NCBI RefSeq assembly: GCF_937616625.2 | Contig: NC_065575.1 | Span: 23,794,001 to 23,858,000, forward strand | DNA length: 64,000 bases | Source: Mercurialis annua | Lineage: Eukaryota > Streptophyta > Magnoliopsida > Malpighiales > Euphorbiaceae | Reading direction: 5' to 3' | Part shown: piece by piece, positions 21,158 to 31,996 of the stretch | Numbering within the stretch: position 1 is the stretch's first letter | Layout: each line of letters starts with the position of its first letter | Position numbers and translations under genes: made by a program | The notes under the pieces: generated by a model | What the model saw: the letters and a program-made list of their open reading frames with translations, nothing else | What the model was told of the DNA's origin: nothing | Databases searched by the model: none

Positions 21158-24100
21158 TTGCAATTTAAGCCAAACATTTAAAAACGTAACGAAACAAATC
21201 CTAGCGATTCACCTTTTTAGCAATTTAAGCCAAACGTTTTCAAACGTTACGAAACAAATCCAAAAGTTTCCCCTTTTTAGCAATTTAAGCTAAACGTTTA
21301 CAAACGGTACGAAAAAATCCAAACGTTTCTCGTTTTTAGCGATTTAAGCCAAACGTTTACAAACGTTACGAAACAAATCCAAACGTTTCGCCTTTTTAGC
21401 GATTTAAGCCAAACGTTTAATAACGTTGCGTATGAAATCCAAATGTTTAAAACGTTACAAAACACTTTTTAGCAATTTAAGCCAAACGTTTGCAAACGTT
21501 ACTAAACAAATCAAAACGTTTTACCTTTTTAGTGATTTAAGCCAAACGTTTACAAACGTTACAAAACAAATCCAAACATTTCACCTTTTTAGCAATATAA
21601 GCCAAACGTTTACAAACGTTACGAAACAAAACCAAACATTTCACGTTTTTTGCGATTTAAGCCAAACGTTTACAAATATTACGAAACAAAACCAAACGTT
21701 TAACCTTTTTAGCGATTTAAGCCAAACGTTTACAAACTCTATGAAAAAAATCCAAACGTTTCCCCTTTTTAGCGATTTAAGCCAAACGTTTACAAACAAT
21801 ACAAAAGAAATCCAAGCGTTTACCTTTTAGAAATTTAAGCCAAACGTTTACAAACGTTACGAAACAAATCCAAACGTTTACCTTTTTAGCGATTTAAGAC
21901 AAACGTTAACAAACGTTACGAAACAAATCCAAACGTTTACAAACGTTAAGAAACAAATCCAAACATTTCACGTTTTTAGCGATTTAAGCCAAACGTTTAC
22001 AAACGTTATGAAACAAAACCAAACATTTCACTTTTTTAGCGATATAAGCCAAACGTATACAAACATCACGAAACAAAACAAAACGTTTAAAGCGTTACGA
22101 AACAATACAAGCGTTTCACCTTTTTAGCAATTTAAGCCAAACGTTTATAAACGTTGCGAAACAAATCCAAACGTTTCCTCTTTTTAGCGATTTAAGCCAA
22201 ACGTTTGCAAACATTACGAAACAAATCCAAACGTTTCCCCTTTTTAGCAAATTAAGCCGAATGTTTACAAACGTTACAAAATAAATCCAAACGTTACGAA
22301 AAAAAACCAAAAGTTTACAAACGTTACGAAACAAATCCAAGCGTTTCACCTTTTTAGCAATTTCAGTCAAATGTTTACAAACGTTACGAAACAAATCCAA
22401 ACGTTTCACCCTTTTAACTATTTAAGCCAAACTTTTACAAGAGTTACGAAACAAAACCAAATGTTCACCTTTTTTGCGATTTAAGCCAAACGTTTACAAA
22501 CGTTACGAAACAAATCCAAACGTTTCCCCATTTTAGCAATTTAAGCCAAACATTTAAAACGTTACGAAACAAATCCAAACGTTTCACCTTTTTGTTGATT
22601 TAAGCCAAACGTTTAGAAACGTTACGAAACAAATCCGAATGTTTCCCCATTTTAGCAATTTAATCCAAACATTTAAAATGTTATGAAACAAATCCGAACG
22701 TTTCACCTTTTTGTTGATTTAAGCCAAATGTTTAAAAACGTTACGAAACAGATCCGTGCGTTTCACCTTTTTAGCAATTTAAGTCAAACATTTACAAACG
22801 TAACGAAACAAATCCAAGCGTTTCACCTTTTTAGCAATTTAAGCCAAACGTTTACAAACTTTACGAAACCAATCAAAGCGTTTCCCTTTTTTAGTGATTT
22901 AAGCCAAACGTTTACAAATGGTGCGAAAAACAAATCCAAATATTTCACCTTTTTAGCGATTTAAGCGAAACGTTTACAAACGTTACGAAAGAAAACCAAA
23001 TGTTTTACCTTTTTAGCTATTTAAGCCAAACATTTACAAACGTTACGAAACAAAACCAAAGGTTTAAAACGTTACGAAACAAATCCAAGCATTACACCTT
23101 TTTAGCAATTTAAGCCAAACATTTACAAACGTAACGAAACAAATCCAAGCGTTTCACCTTTTTTGCAATTTAAGCCAAACATTTACAAACGTTACGAAAC
23201 AAATCCACACATTTCTCATTTTTAGCAATTTAAGCCAAACGTTTACAAACGTTACGAAACAAATCCAAACGTTTCCCCTTTTTAGCGATTTAAGCCAAAC
23301 GTTTACAAACGTTACGAAATAAATCCAAACTTTTCACCTTTTTAGCAATTTAAATCCAAATGTTTCGCCTTTTTAGGGATTGAAGCCAAACGTTTACAAA
23401 CGTTACGAAACAAATCCGAACATTTCACCTTTTTAGTCATTTAAGCCAAACGTTTAACCTTTTTAGCGATTTAAGCCAAACGTTTACAAACGTTACCAAA
23501 AAAATCAAACGTTTAAAACGTTACGAAACCCTTTTTAGCAATTTAAGCCAAACGTTTACAAACGTTACGAAACAAATCCAAATGTTTCACCTTTTTAGCG
23601 ATTTAAGCAAAACGTTTACAAATGTTACGAAACAAATCCAAATGTTTCACTTTTTTAGCGATTTAAGCTAAACTTTCACAAACGTTACGAAACAAATCCA
23701 AACGTTTCCCCTTTTTAGCGATTTGAGCTAAACGATTACAAACGCTCTCCGAAACAAATCCAAACATTTCACATTTTTAGCTATTTATGCCAAACATTTA
23801 CAAACGTTACGAAAAAAATCCAAGCGTTTCACCTTTTTAGCAATTTAAGCCAAACGTTTACAAACGATAGGAAACAAATCCAAGTGTTTCACCTTTTTAG
23901 CAATTCAAGCCAAACATTCACAAACGTTACGAAACAAATCCAAATATTTCACCTTTTTAGCAATTTAAGCCAAACGTTTACAAATGTTACGAAACAAATC
24001 CAAACGTTTACCTTTTAGCGATTTAAGCCAAACGTTTTCAAATGTTGCGAAATAAATCCAAACGAACACAAACGTTACGAAACAAATCCAAACGTTTCAC

Positions 24101-26040
24101 CTTTCTAGCGATTTAAGCCAAACGTTTACAAACATTACGAAACAAAACCAAACGTTTCACCTTTTTAGCGATTAGAGCCAAACATTTACAAACGTTTCGA
24201 AACAAACCAAACGTTTAGAACGTTACGAAACAAATCCAAGTGTTTCACCTTTTTAGCAATTTAAGCCAAACATTTAAAAACGTAACGAAACAAATCCTAG
24301 CGTTTCACCTTTTTAGAAATTTAAGCCAAACGTTTTCAAACGTTACGAAACAAATCCAAAAGTTTCCCCTTTTTAGCGATTTAAGCCAAACGTTTACAAA
24401 CGGTACGAAAAAATCCAAACGTTTCTCGTTTTTAGCGATTTAAGCCAAACGTTTACAAACGTTACGAAACAATTCCAAACGTTTCGCCTTTTTAGCGTTT
24501 TAAGACAAACGTTTAATAACGTTGCGTATGAAATCCAAATGTTTAAAACGTTACAAAACACTTTTTAGCAATTTAAGCCAAACGTTTGCAAACGTTACTA
24601 AACAAATCAAAACGTTTTACCTTTTTAGTGATTTAAGCCAAACGTTTACAAACGTTACAAAACAAATCCAAACATTTCACCTTTTTAGCAATATAAGCCA
24701 AACGTTTACAAACGTTACGAAAAAAAACCAAACATTTCACGTTTTTTGCGATTTAAGCCAAACGTTTACAAACATTACGAAACAAAACCAAACGTTTAAC
24801 CTTTTTAGCGATTTAAGCCAAACGTTTACAAACTCTATGAAAAAAATCCAAACGTTTCCCCTTTTTAGCTATTTAAGCCAAACGTTTACAAACAATACAA
24901 AAGAAATCCAAGCGTTTACCTTTTAGCAATTTAAGCCAAACGTTTACAAACGTTATGAAACAAATCCAAACGTTTACCTTTTTAGCGATTTAAGACAAAC
25001 GTTAACAAACGTTACGAAACAAATCCAAACGTTTACAAACGTTAAGAAACAAATCCAAACATTTCACGTTTTTAGCGATTTAAGCCAAAGGTTTACAAAC
25101 GTTATGAAACAAAACCAAACATTTCATTTTTTTAGCGATATAAGCCAAACGTATACAAACATCACGAAACAAAACAAAACGTTTAAAGCGTTACAAAACA
25201 ATACAAGCGTTTCACCTTTTTAGCAATTTAAGCCAAACGTTTACAAACGTTGCGAAACAAATCCAAACGTTTCCTCTTTTTAGCGATTTAAGCCAAACGT
25301 TTGCAAACATTACGAAACAAATCCAAACGTTTCACCTTTTTAGCAAATTAAGCCGAATGTTTACAAACGTTACAAAATAAATCCAAACGTTACGAAAAAA
25401 AACCAAAAGTTTACAAACGTTACGAAACAAATCCAAGCGTTTCACCTTTTTAGCAATTTCAGTCAAATGTTTACAAACGTTACGAAACAAATCCAAACGT
25501 TTCACCCTTTTAACTATTTAAGCAAAACTTTTACAAGAGTTACGAAACAAAACCAAATGTTCACCTTTTTTGCGAATTAAGCCAAACGTTTACAAACGTT
25601 ACGAAACAAATCCAAACATTTCCCCATTTTAGCAATTTAAGCCAAACATTTAAAACGTTACGAAACAAATCCAAACGTTTCACCTTTTTGTTGATTTAAG
25701 CCAAACGTTTAGAAACGTTACGAAACAAATCCGAATGTTTCCCCATTTTAGCAATTTAATCCAAACATTTAAAATGTTATGAAACAAATCCAAACGTTTC
25801 ACCTTTTTGTTGATTTAAGCCAAATGTTTAAAAACGTTACGAAACAGATCTGAGCGTTTCACCTTTTTAGCAATTTAAGTCAAACATTTACAAACGTAAC
25901 GAAACAAATCCAAGCGTTTCACCTTTTTAGCAATTTAAGCCAAACGTTTACAAAATTTACGAAACTAATCAAAGCGTTTCCCTTTTTTGGTGATTTAAGC
26001 CAAAAGTTTACAAATGGTGCGAAAAACAAATCCAAATGTT
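21158..26040 (+). repeat. 3096-bp higher-order repeat, about 1.6 copies
   Basis: Monomer order is preserved between about 21158-24240 and 24240-26040. The paired diagnostic monomers (GTTGCGTATGAAATCC at 21425 and 24521; the run around 22116 and 25200) are 3096 bp apart. The matching point in block A is about 4865. Homology stops near 26040-26060. Confidence 0.85.
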
Positions 26041-28792
26041 TCACCTTTTTAGCGATTTAAGCCGAACGTTAACAAAACGCTACGAAACATATCCAAGCGT
26101 TTCCCCTTTTTAGCAATTTAATCCAAACCTTTACAAACGTTACGAAACAAATACAAACGTTTCACCTTTTTAGCAATTTAAGCCAATCGTTTACAAACGT
26201 TACGAAATAAATCCAAACGTTTCACCTTTTTAGCGATATAAGACGAATGTTTACAAACGTTACGAAACAAAACCAACACATCACATTTTTAGCGATGTAA
26301 GCCAAACGTTTACAAACGTTATGAAAGAAAACCAATCGTTTCATTTTTTTAGCGATTTAAGCGGAACGTTTACAAACGGTACGAGACAAATCAAAACGTT
26401 TCACCTTTATAGCGAGCCAAACGTTTAAAAATGGTACGAAACAAATCCAAGCGTTTCACCTTTTTAGCAATTTAACCCAAACGTTTACAAACGTTACGAA
26501 ACTAATCCAAACGTTTCCCCTTTTTAGCGATTTATGCCAAAGTTTACAAACCTTACAAAACAAATCCAAACGTTTCCCCTTTTTAGCGATTTAAGCCAAA
26601 CGTTTACAAAGGTTACAAAACAAATCCAAACGTTTCACCTTTTTAGCAATTTGAATCCAAACGTTTCCCCTTTTTAGCGATTCAAGCCAAACGTTTACAA
26701 ACGCTACGAAACAAATCCAAACGTTTCACCTTTTTAGTGATTTAAGCCAAACATTTAATCTTTTTAGCGATTTAAGCCAAACATTTACAAATGTTACGAA
26801 ACAAATCCAAACGTTTCACCTTATTAGCGATTTAAGCCAAATTTTTAAAAACGATACGAAAGTAATCCAAATGTTCGAAACGTTACGAAATCTTTTTTTG
26901 AAATTTAAGCCAAATGTTTACAAACATTAAGAAACAAATCCAAACGTTTCACCTTTTAATCGATTTAAGTCAAACGTTTACAAACTTTACGAAACAAAAC
27001 CAAAGATTTCACCTTTTTAGCGATTTAAGCCAAACATTTACAAATGTTACGAAACAAAACCAAACGTTTACAAACGTTACGAAACAAAACCAAACGTTTC
27101 ACCTTATTAGCCATTTAAGTCAAACGTTTACAAACGTAATGAAACAAATCCAAACGTTTCACCCTTTTAGCGATTTAAGCCAAACATTTACAAACGTTAC
27201 GAAACAAATCCAAACGTTTCACCTTATTAGCGATTTAAGCCAAGCGTTTACAAACGATACTAAACAAATCCAAGCGTTTCACCTTTTTAGCAATTTAAGC
27301 CAAACCTTTACAAACGTTACGAAACAAATACAAATGTTTCACCTTTTTAGCAATTTAAGCCAATCGTTTACAAACGTTACGAAAAAAATCCAAACGTTTC
27401 ACCTTTTTAGCGATATAAGACGAATGTTTACAAACGTTACGAAACAAAACCATCACATCACATTTTTAGCGATGTAAGCCAAACGTTTACAAACGTTACG
27501 AAAGAAAACCAATGGTTTCATTTTTTTAGCGATTTAAGCTGAACGTTTACAAACGGTACGAGACCAATCCAAACGTTTCATCTTTTTAGAGATTTAAGCC
27601 AAACGTTTACAAATGGTACGAAACAAATCCAAGCGTTTCACCTTTTTAGCAATTTAAGCCAAACGTTTACAAACGTTACGAAACTAATCCAAATGTTTCC
27701 CCTTTTTAGCGATTTATGCCAAACGTTTACAAACGTTACGAAACAAATCCAAATATTTTACCTTTTTTGCGATTTAAGCCAAACATTTACAAACGATACC
27801 AAACAAATCCAAGCGTTTCACCTTTTTAGCAATTTAAGCCAAATGTTTACAAACGTTAGGAAACAAATCCAAACGTTTCACCTTTTTTGCGATTTAAGCC
27901 TAACATTACGAAACAAATCCAAACGTTTCATATTTTTAGTTATTTAGGCCAAACATTACAAACGTTACGAAACAAATCCAAACGTTTCCCCTTTTTAGCG
28001 ATTGAAGCCAAACGTTTACAAACGCTACGAAAAAAATCCAAACGTTTCACATTTTTGGCGATTTAAGCCAAACGTTTATAAACACTACGAAACAAAACCA
28101 ACCGTTTCACCTTTTTAGCCATTTAAGCCAAACGTTTAAAACGTTAGAAACAAAACCAAACGTTTCACTTTTTTATCGATTTAAGCCGAACGTTTACAAA
28201 CAGAATGAAACAAATCCAAACGTTTCACTTTTTTAGCGATTTATGCCAAACGTTCACAAATGCTTTGAAACAAATCCAAGCGTTTCACCTTTTAGTAGTT
28301 TAAGCCAAACGTTTACAAACGTTACGAAACTAAGCCAAACGTTTCCCCTTTTTAGCAATTTATGCCAAACGTTTACAAACCTTACAAAAGAAATCCAAAC
28401 GTTTCACCTTTTTAGCGATTTAAGCCAAACGTTTACAAACGTTACGAAACAAATCCAAACGTTTCACCTTTTTAGCGATTCAAGCCAAACGTTTACAAAC
28501 GTTACGAAACAAATCCAAACGTTTCACCTTTTTAGTGATTTAAGCCAAACATTTAATCTTTTTAGCGATTTAAGCCAAACGTTTACAAATGTTACGAAAC
28601 AAATCCAAACGTTTCACCTTATTAGCGATTTACGCCAAATTTTTAAAAACGATACGAAAGAAATCCAAATATTTGAAACGTTACGAAACCCTTTTTAGAA
28701 ATTTAAGCCAAATATTTACAAAAATTAAGAAACAAATCCAAACGTTTCACCTTTTAAGCGATTTAAGCCAAACGTTTACAAACATTACGAAA

Positions 28793-28797
28793 CAAAA
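28793..28797. other. Target-site duplication, left of E3
   Basis: CAAAA is repeated at 31997-32001, directly outside the TG...CA ends of E3, within the satellite motif GAAACAAAACC. Confidence 0.9.
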
Positions 28798-29397
28798 TGT
28801 CACGACCCATTTTCATGAATCGCGACCGGCACTAGGGTATGGGTAATGTAGTACCGAAACCCGTAGCTAGCCTTTCATTTAACATATAAACACATAAACC
28901 TGCAGAAAACCAATGCTCGGGGGCAACCGAGACTTCAGCCTAAATCTAGCAGTTATAATATTCAACAGTTAATATAACATGCTTGTCGAATTCCGAGTTT
29001 AATATAGATTTATCATAAATCAATGTAAATGATATAACATGCCAAAGCAATATAACCAGTCGAACTAATCCGACAAAATATATAATAATAATAACAATAA
29101 AGACGTCTAGTTATTACTGCGGTCTAAGAATAAAACAGTTTTACAGTTTATCAAAAATAAATGGAACCTCCGAGGAAAAGTAAAATGCGGAGATCACCAG
29201 ACTCTCTCAGATCATAACCCTGGGAAAAATTGGGAAAACAACGGGGTCAGATATACTGAGATGAGTTTATACCACTATCTACATTTATTAAGTGGAAAAC
29301 CTTTAAAATCGTTTAAAACATTTAATAACGATATTACGAATAATAGTTGGAACCCTAATCCACAATTCTAAATAATAAACGTAATCCAATAGGTCTA

Positions 29398-29515
29398 GTC
29401 CCGAGAGCTGAGCTACACCGAGTTACCACTGACCACACTTATACCAGAGTCCCGAGAGCCGAACTACACCGAGTTACTCTACCTGGTCCCGAGAGCTATG
29501 CTCACACCGAGTTAC
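29398..29515. repeat. Short repeat GTCCCGAGAGC...CACCGAGTTAC in E3 LTR
   Basis: Three copies of GTCCCGAGAGC followed by ACACCGAGTTAC, starting near 29398, 29449 and 29485. It holds a similar place to the 40-bp minisatellite of E2, the half of the LTR near its 3' end. Confidence 0.8.
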
Positions 29516-31121
29516 CACATTTCCATATATATCTTACCCAGATCAATACTGGTGCGCACGCAGTCCTAATGATGCCCATTAGGTAGCATGTTCCAACTAA
29601 GAGCCATAATATAAAAACAGTTCGAAATATACATATAGTATATATATTTAATATTAAAATAACAATTTACTTAATAAAGCGGTAAATAGTAAGTACAAAC
29701 TCACTGCTTGCTAATCCACGTGACAACCTCGCAAGCAATCTAATCATGGTTCGTCTCCGAAGTACGAACGGTCGACGGGTCTAAACAAGGTATAAATAAT
29801 AATTAAAAACAAACTCTAACTCTAAAGAGTACTAGACACCACACAGGACTAGCACAAACGACAAGTCAAGGTAAAGCCCATCAAAATAAACACAACACTC
29901 AATAAAATAACAAGCCAACAACAAGTCAAGTTAAGTTGAGTTCCCGATCTTTAAAACATAAACCGGAGTGGGAAAAAGTCCAAATCAACTTTATTTCAAA
30001 TAAGCGATTCCAAAGTAGTGAGTCAACTGAGTCATCACTATGCTCAATTTCTTCCCACATGTCGGGCGACCAAAGTCTAACCCATCCAAAACCAATGTAT
30101 AAACCAACTTTAAAAATCCGGAATATCTTTATAATAATATTAACTTGAAATAAAGGAACTCAACACTTAACATCACTAACAATCCAATTGTAACAACATG
30201 CCAACACTTAAGCCAACATTTGGCAAAAGATTACCCAAATAAACACAGCGTGTTAAATCACATTAAATAGATACAACAATGATTATGAACACTTATAAAC
30301 CAACCAATTCAGATTTGAAATTACCTTTTTAATCCACTATCAAAACAATGATAACTTATCTTAACTTATAAACGATTTGTCCAACAATTTCCAATGCAAT
30401 CAATTAGCCCAACGTATTAGAAGTATCAAAATAACCCTTTTGAAAAGATAATTTCCAGCCACATTTATATGCCTTTAAAACATCGGATTACTTATAGAAA
30501 CCTACAATTTAGTACCACACTTAAGTCTAGCCAATGATCTCAAGTCACCCAATGTAAGATTCTTAACTAGCCACCTATTACCAATTTATATACGTATTTC
30601 CATATTTTTATAGAAAGAGAAACATAATTTAATTCATAACCACATACCAAATCACATAGCCCTTAGTCTAAACAATGATTCCAAGCTAATCAAGTAAGAA
30701 CATCAACAATTAACAACAACAACACCCGAAGTATGAAATCTCAGATTTCAATCAAGTCAAAACAGAATATACAACATGCTATATCACCCAAAGTAATAAA
30801 GTAAACCAATATCTAACAATCTCTACAATTCAAAGCAAAGGATTAGAACCACTAACCTCTTGAAATAGATTAATAATGATCCAATAGAGAAAACCCAGAA
30901 AAATAATAACTCAATTCAGCCTATAGCAACATATAATAGAGAACAATTAATAAGAAATCGATTGAATGAGTTTTAAGGGATTAATTGTTGAAATAGTTGA
31001 TTAAAATACTTACAATTGAAGAAAATAGGTTGAGGAATCAATAGGAGATGATAATCTGAGAGTGACAGCCGCAATAGGGTTTTAAGAAAAGTTCAAAATT
31101 GATTTAGGTCGAATAAGGTGG

Positions 31122-31129
31122 TATTTATA
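31122..31129 (-). promoter_or_regulatory. Putative E3 LTR TATA box
   Basis: On the minus strand TATAAATA, directly downstream of the repeated GC motif and followed by ACCACCTTATTCGACCTAAA. E1 has a closely similar arrangement (CCACCTAATTCGACCTAAAC after its TATA box), which supports a shared promoter layout. Confidence 0.55.
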
Positions 31130-31133
31130 GAAA

Positions 31134-31232
31134 AACGGCGAACTGTACAGTGCAAGTTGGCGACCGCGAACTATAGTTCGCGACCTCAAAGTAGTTGGCG
31201 ACCACTAACTAAAGTTGGCGACCGCTAACTTT
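31134..31232 (-). promoter_or_regulatory. GGTCGC motif cluster upstream of the E3 TATA box
   Basis: On the minus strand four near-copies of GGTCGCCAACT or GGTCGCGAACT lie within about 100 bp, ending just before the TATA box. The motif differs from that of E1 (CGCGGGCGCGA), but copy number, spacing and position match. An enhancer role is inferred. Confidence 0.55.
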
Positions 31233-31437
31233 TCTGCCCAAGAAGGAAAAATGTGAAATTTGACTTTAGGCTCAGAATCGATCCGATGACCCAAACCACA
31301 CTCAAAACATCATAAAAACATCATTCAAGAGGTCATGAACCTTCAAACCATGTTTTCGAGAAGTCAAACCAACTCAAACAAATCCAAGGTATATTGGAAA
31401 GTTCATCGGAACTAGCCGAAAAAACACGGGGTATTAC

Positions 31438-31975
31438 ATTCTCCCCAACTTAAAACAAAATCGTCCTCGATTTTTAAAACAAAAACAACTGTCGAACAAC
31501 ATAGCATAAAACTACACGTCTAGCTGAACAAATGCACAAGACTGATATGAAAACGTATCAACAAGATACCCAACGTAACAAGAACAATAATCAACAACAC
31601 TGTAATGAACCCTGTCTTTTAAGAATAGTTTTTAACCAAAAACCAACCCGACTAAAATCATTAGTACTCTGTGCTTAACGATCAATGCACTTGCGTAAGC
31701 AAAACTCAACAGGTTGTTCCTCGAACGATAACTCAAAACCACCACTTTCATAACCAAACAATCTTAAAAGGTCGCAAAAGCCTTAATACTAACTTCCACT
31801 TAACATAAAATGATATCGCCCTTTCTAGGTGAAATCAAACGAAGGAATACAAACTCTCCACATAAAGCTCGATTGAAATACTTAGGATAATCAAGAACAA
31901 ACCTCAAATCTCTTTTGATGATAACTCTATTCAAAATTTCCACCCAGAGAAAGTTAATACAAGACGAAACACGCC
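31438..31975 (-). other. E3 residual internal sequence with polypurine tract
   Basis: On the minus strand it ends AAGTTGGGGAGAA (31438-31450) directly before the LTR, with ATCGAGGACGAT about 20 bp upstream, as in E1. The remaining ~500 bp has no coding frame. A deletion runs from just inside the 5' LTR to this point. Confidence 0.75.
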
Positions 31976-31996
31976 AAAAACATATGGGGTATTACA
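31976..31996 (-). repeat. E3 5' LTR remnant
   Basis: AAAAACATATGGGGTATTACA closely resembles the start of the other LTR (AAAAAACACGGGGTATTACA, plus-strand view near 31418-31437) and borders the target duplication, so it is the surviving tip of the 5' LTR. Confidence 0.7.

Larger units (their letters stand above)
21148..28797 (+). repeat. 60-bp satellite array, block B
   Basis: Same monomer and orientation as block A, and continuous with it once the E1 insertion is removed. The 21148-26040 part repeats with a 3096-bp period: 21426-21830 and 24522-24926 are almost identical. From about 26050 the higher-order pattern changes and shorter duplications appear, for example 26227 onward against 27417 onward. 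The longest spurious frame (26914-27477, 187 codons) lies here. Confidence 0.97.
28798..31437 (-). repeat. E3 3' LTR (2640 bp)
   Basis: Bounded by the reverse of GGGTCGTGACA at 28798 and the reverse of TGTAATACCCCG at 31437. It holds a small three-copy repeat at 29398-29515, a GC-rich motif cluster at 31134-31232 and a TATA-like box at 31122-31129. The frame 29936-30148 has no recognisable product. Confidence 0.87.
28798..31996 (-). mobile_element. E3: remnant Gypsy-type LTR element
   Basis: On the plus strand it opens TGTCACGACCC and closes GGGGTATTACA, with CAAAA on both sides. Read on the minus strand it has about 20 bp of 5' LTR, a 540-bp internal piece, a polypurine tract and a full 3' LTR. 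PBS, gag and pol are absent. The end sequence with CACTAGGGTATGGG and the GC motif block before a TATA box resemble E1 more than E2, so E3 appears to be a diverged relative of E1. It has no coding capacity. Confidence 0.88.

Noticed and set aside
22116..22409. Minus-strand 97-aa frame in satellite block B
   Set aside because: Reverse-strand reading of the same monomers. Stops are more frequent on that strand and nothing supports coding.
28798..31996. E3 as a simple solo LTR
   Set aside because: A second LTR boundary with polypurine tract sits at 31437/31438, and internal sequence follows to 31975, so it is a deleted two-ended element rather than a solo LTR.
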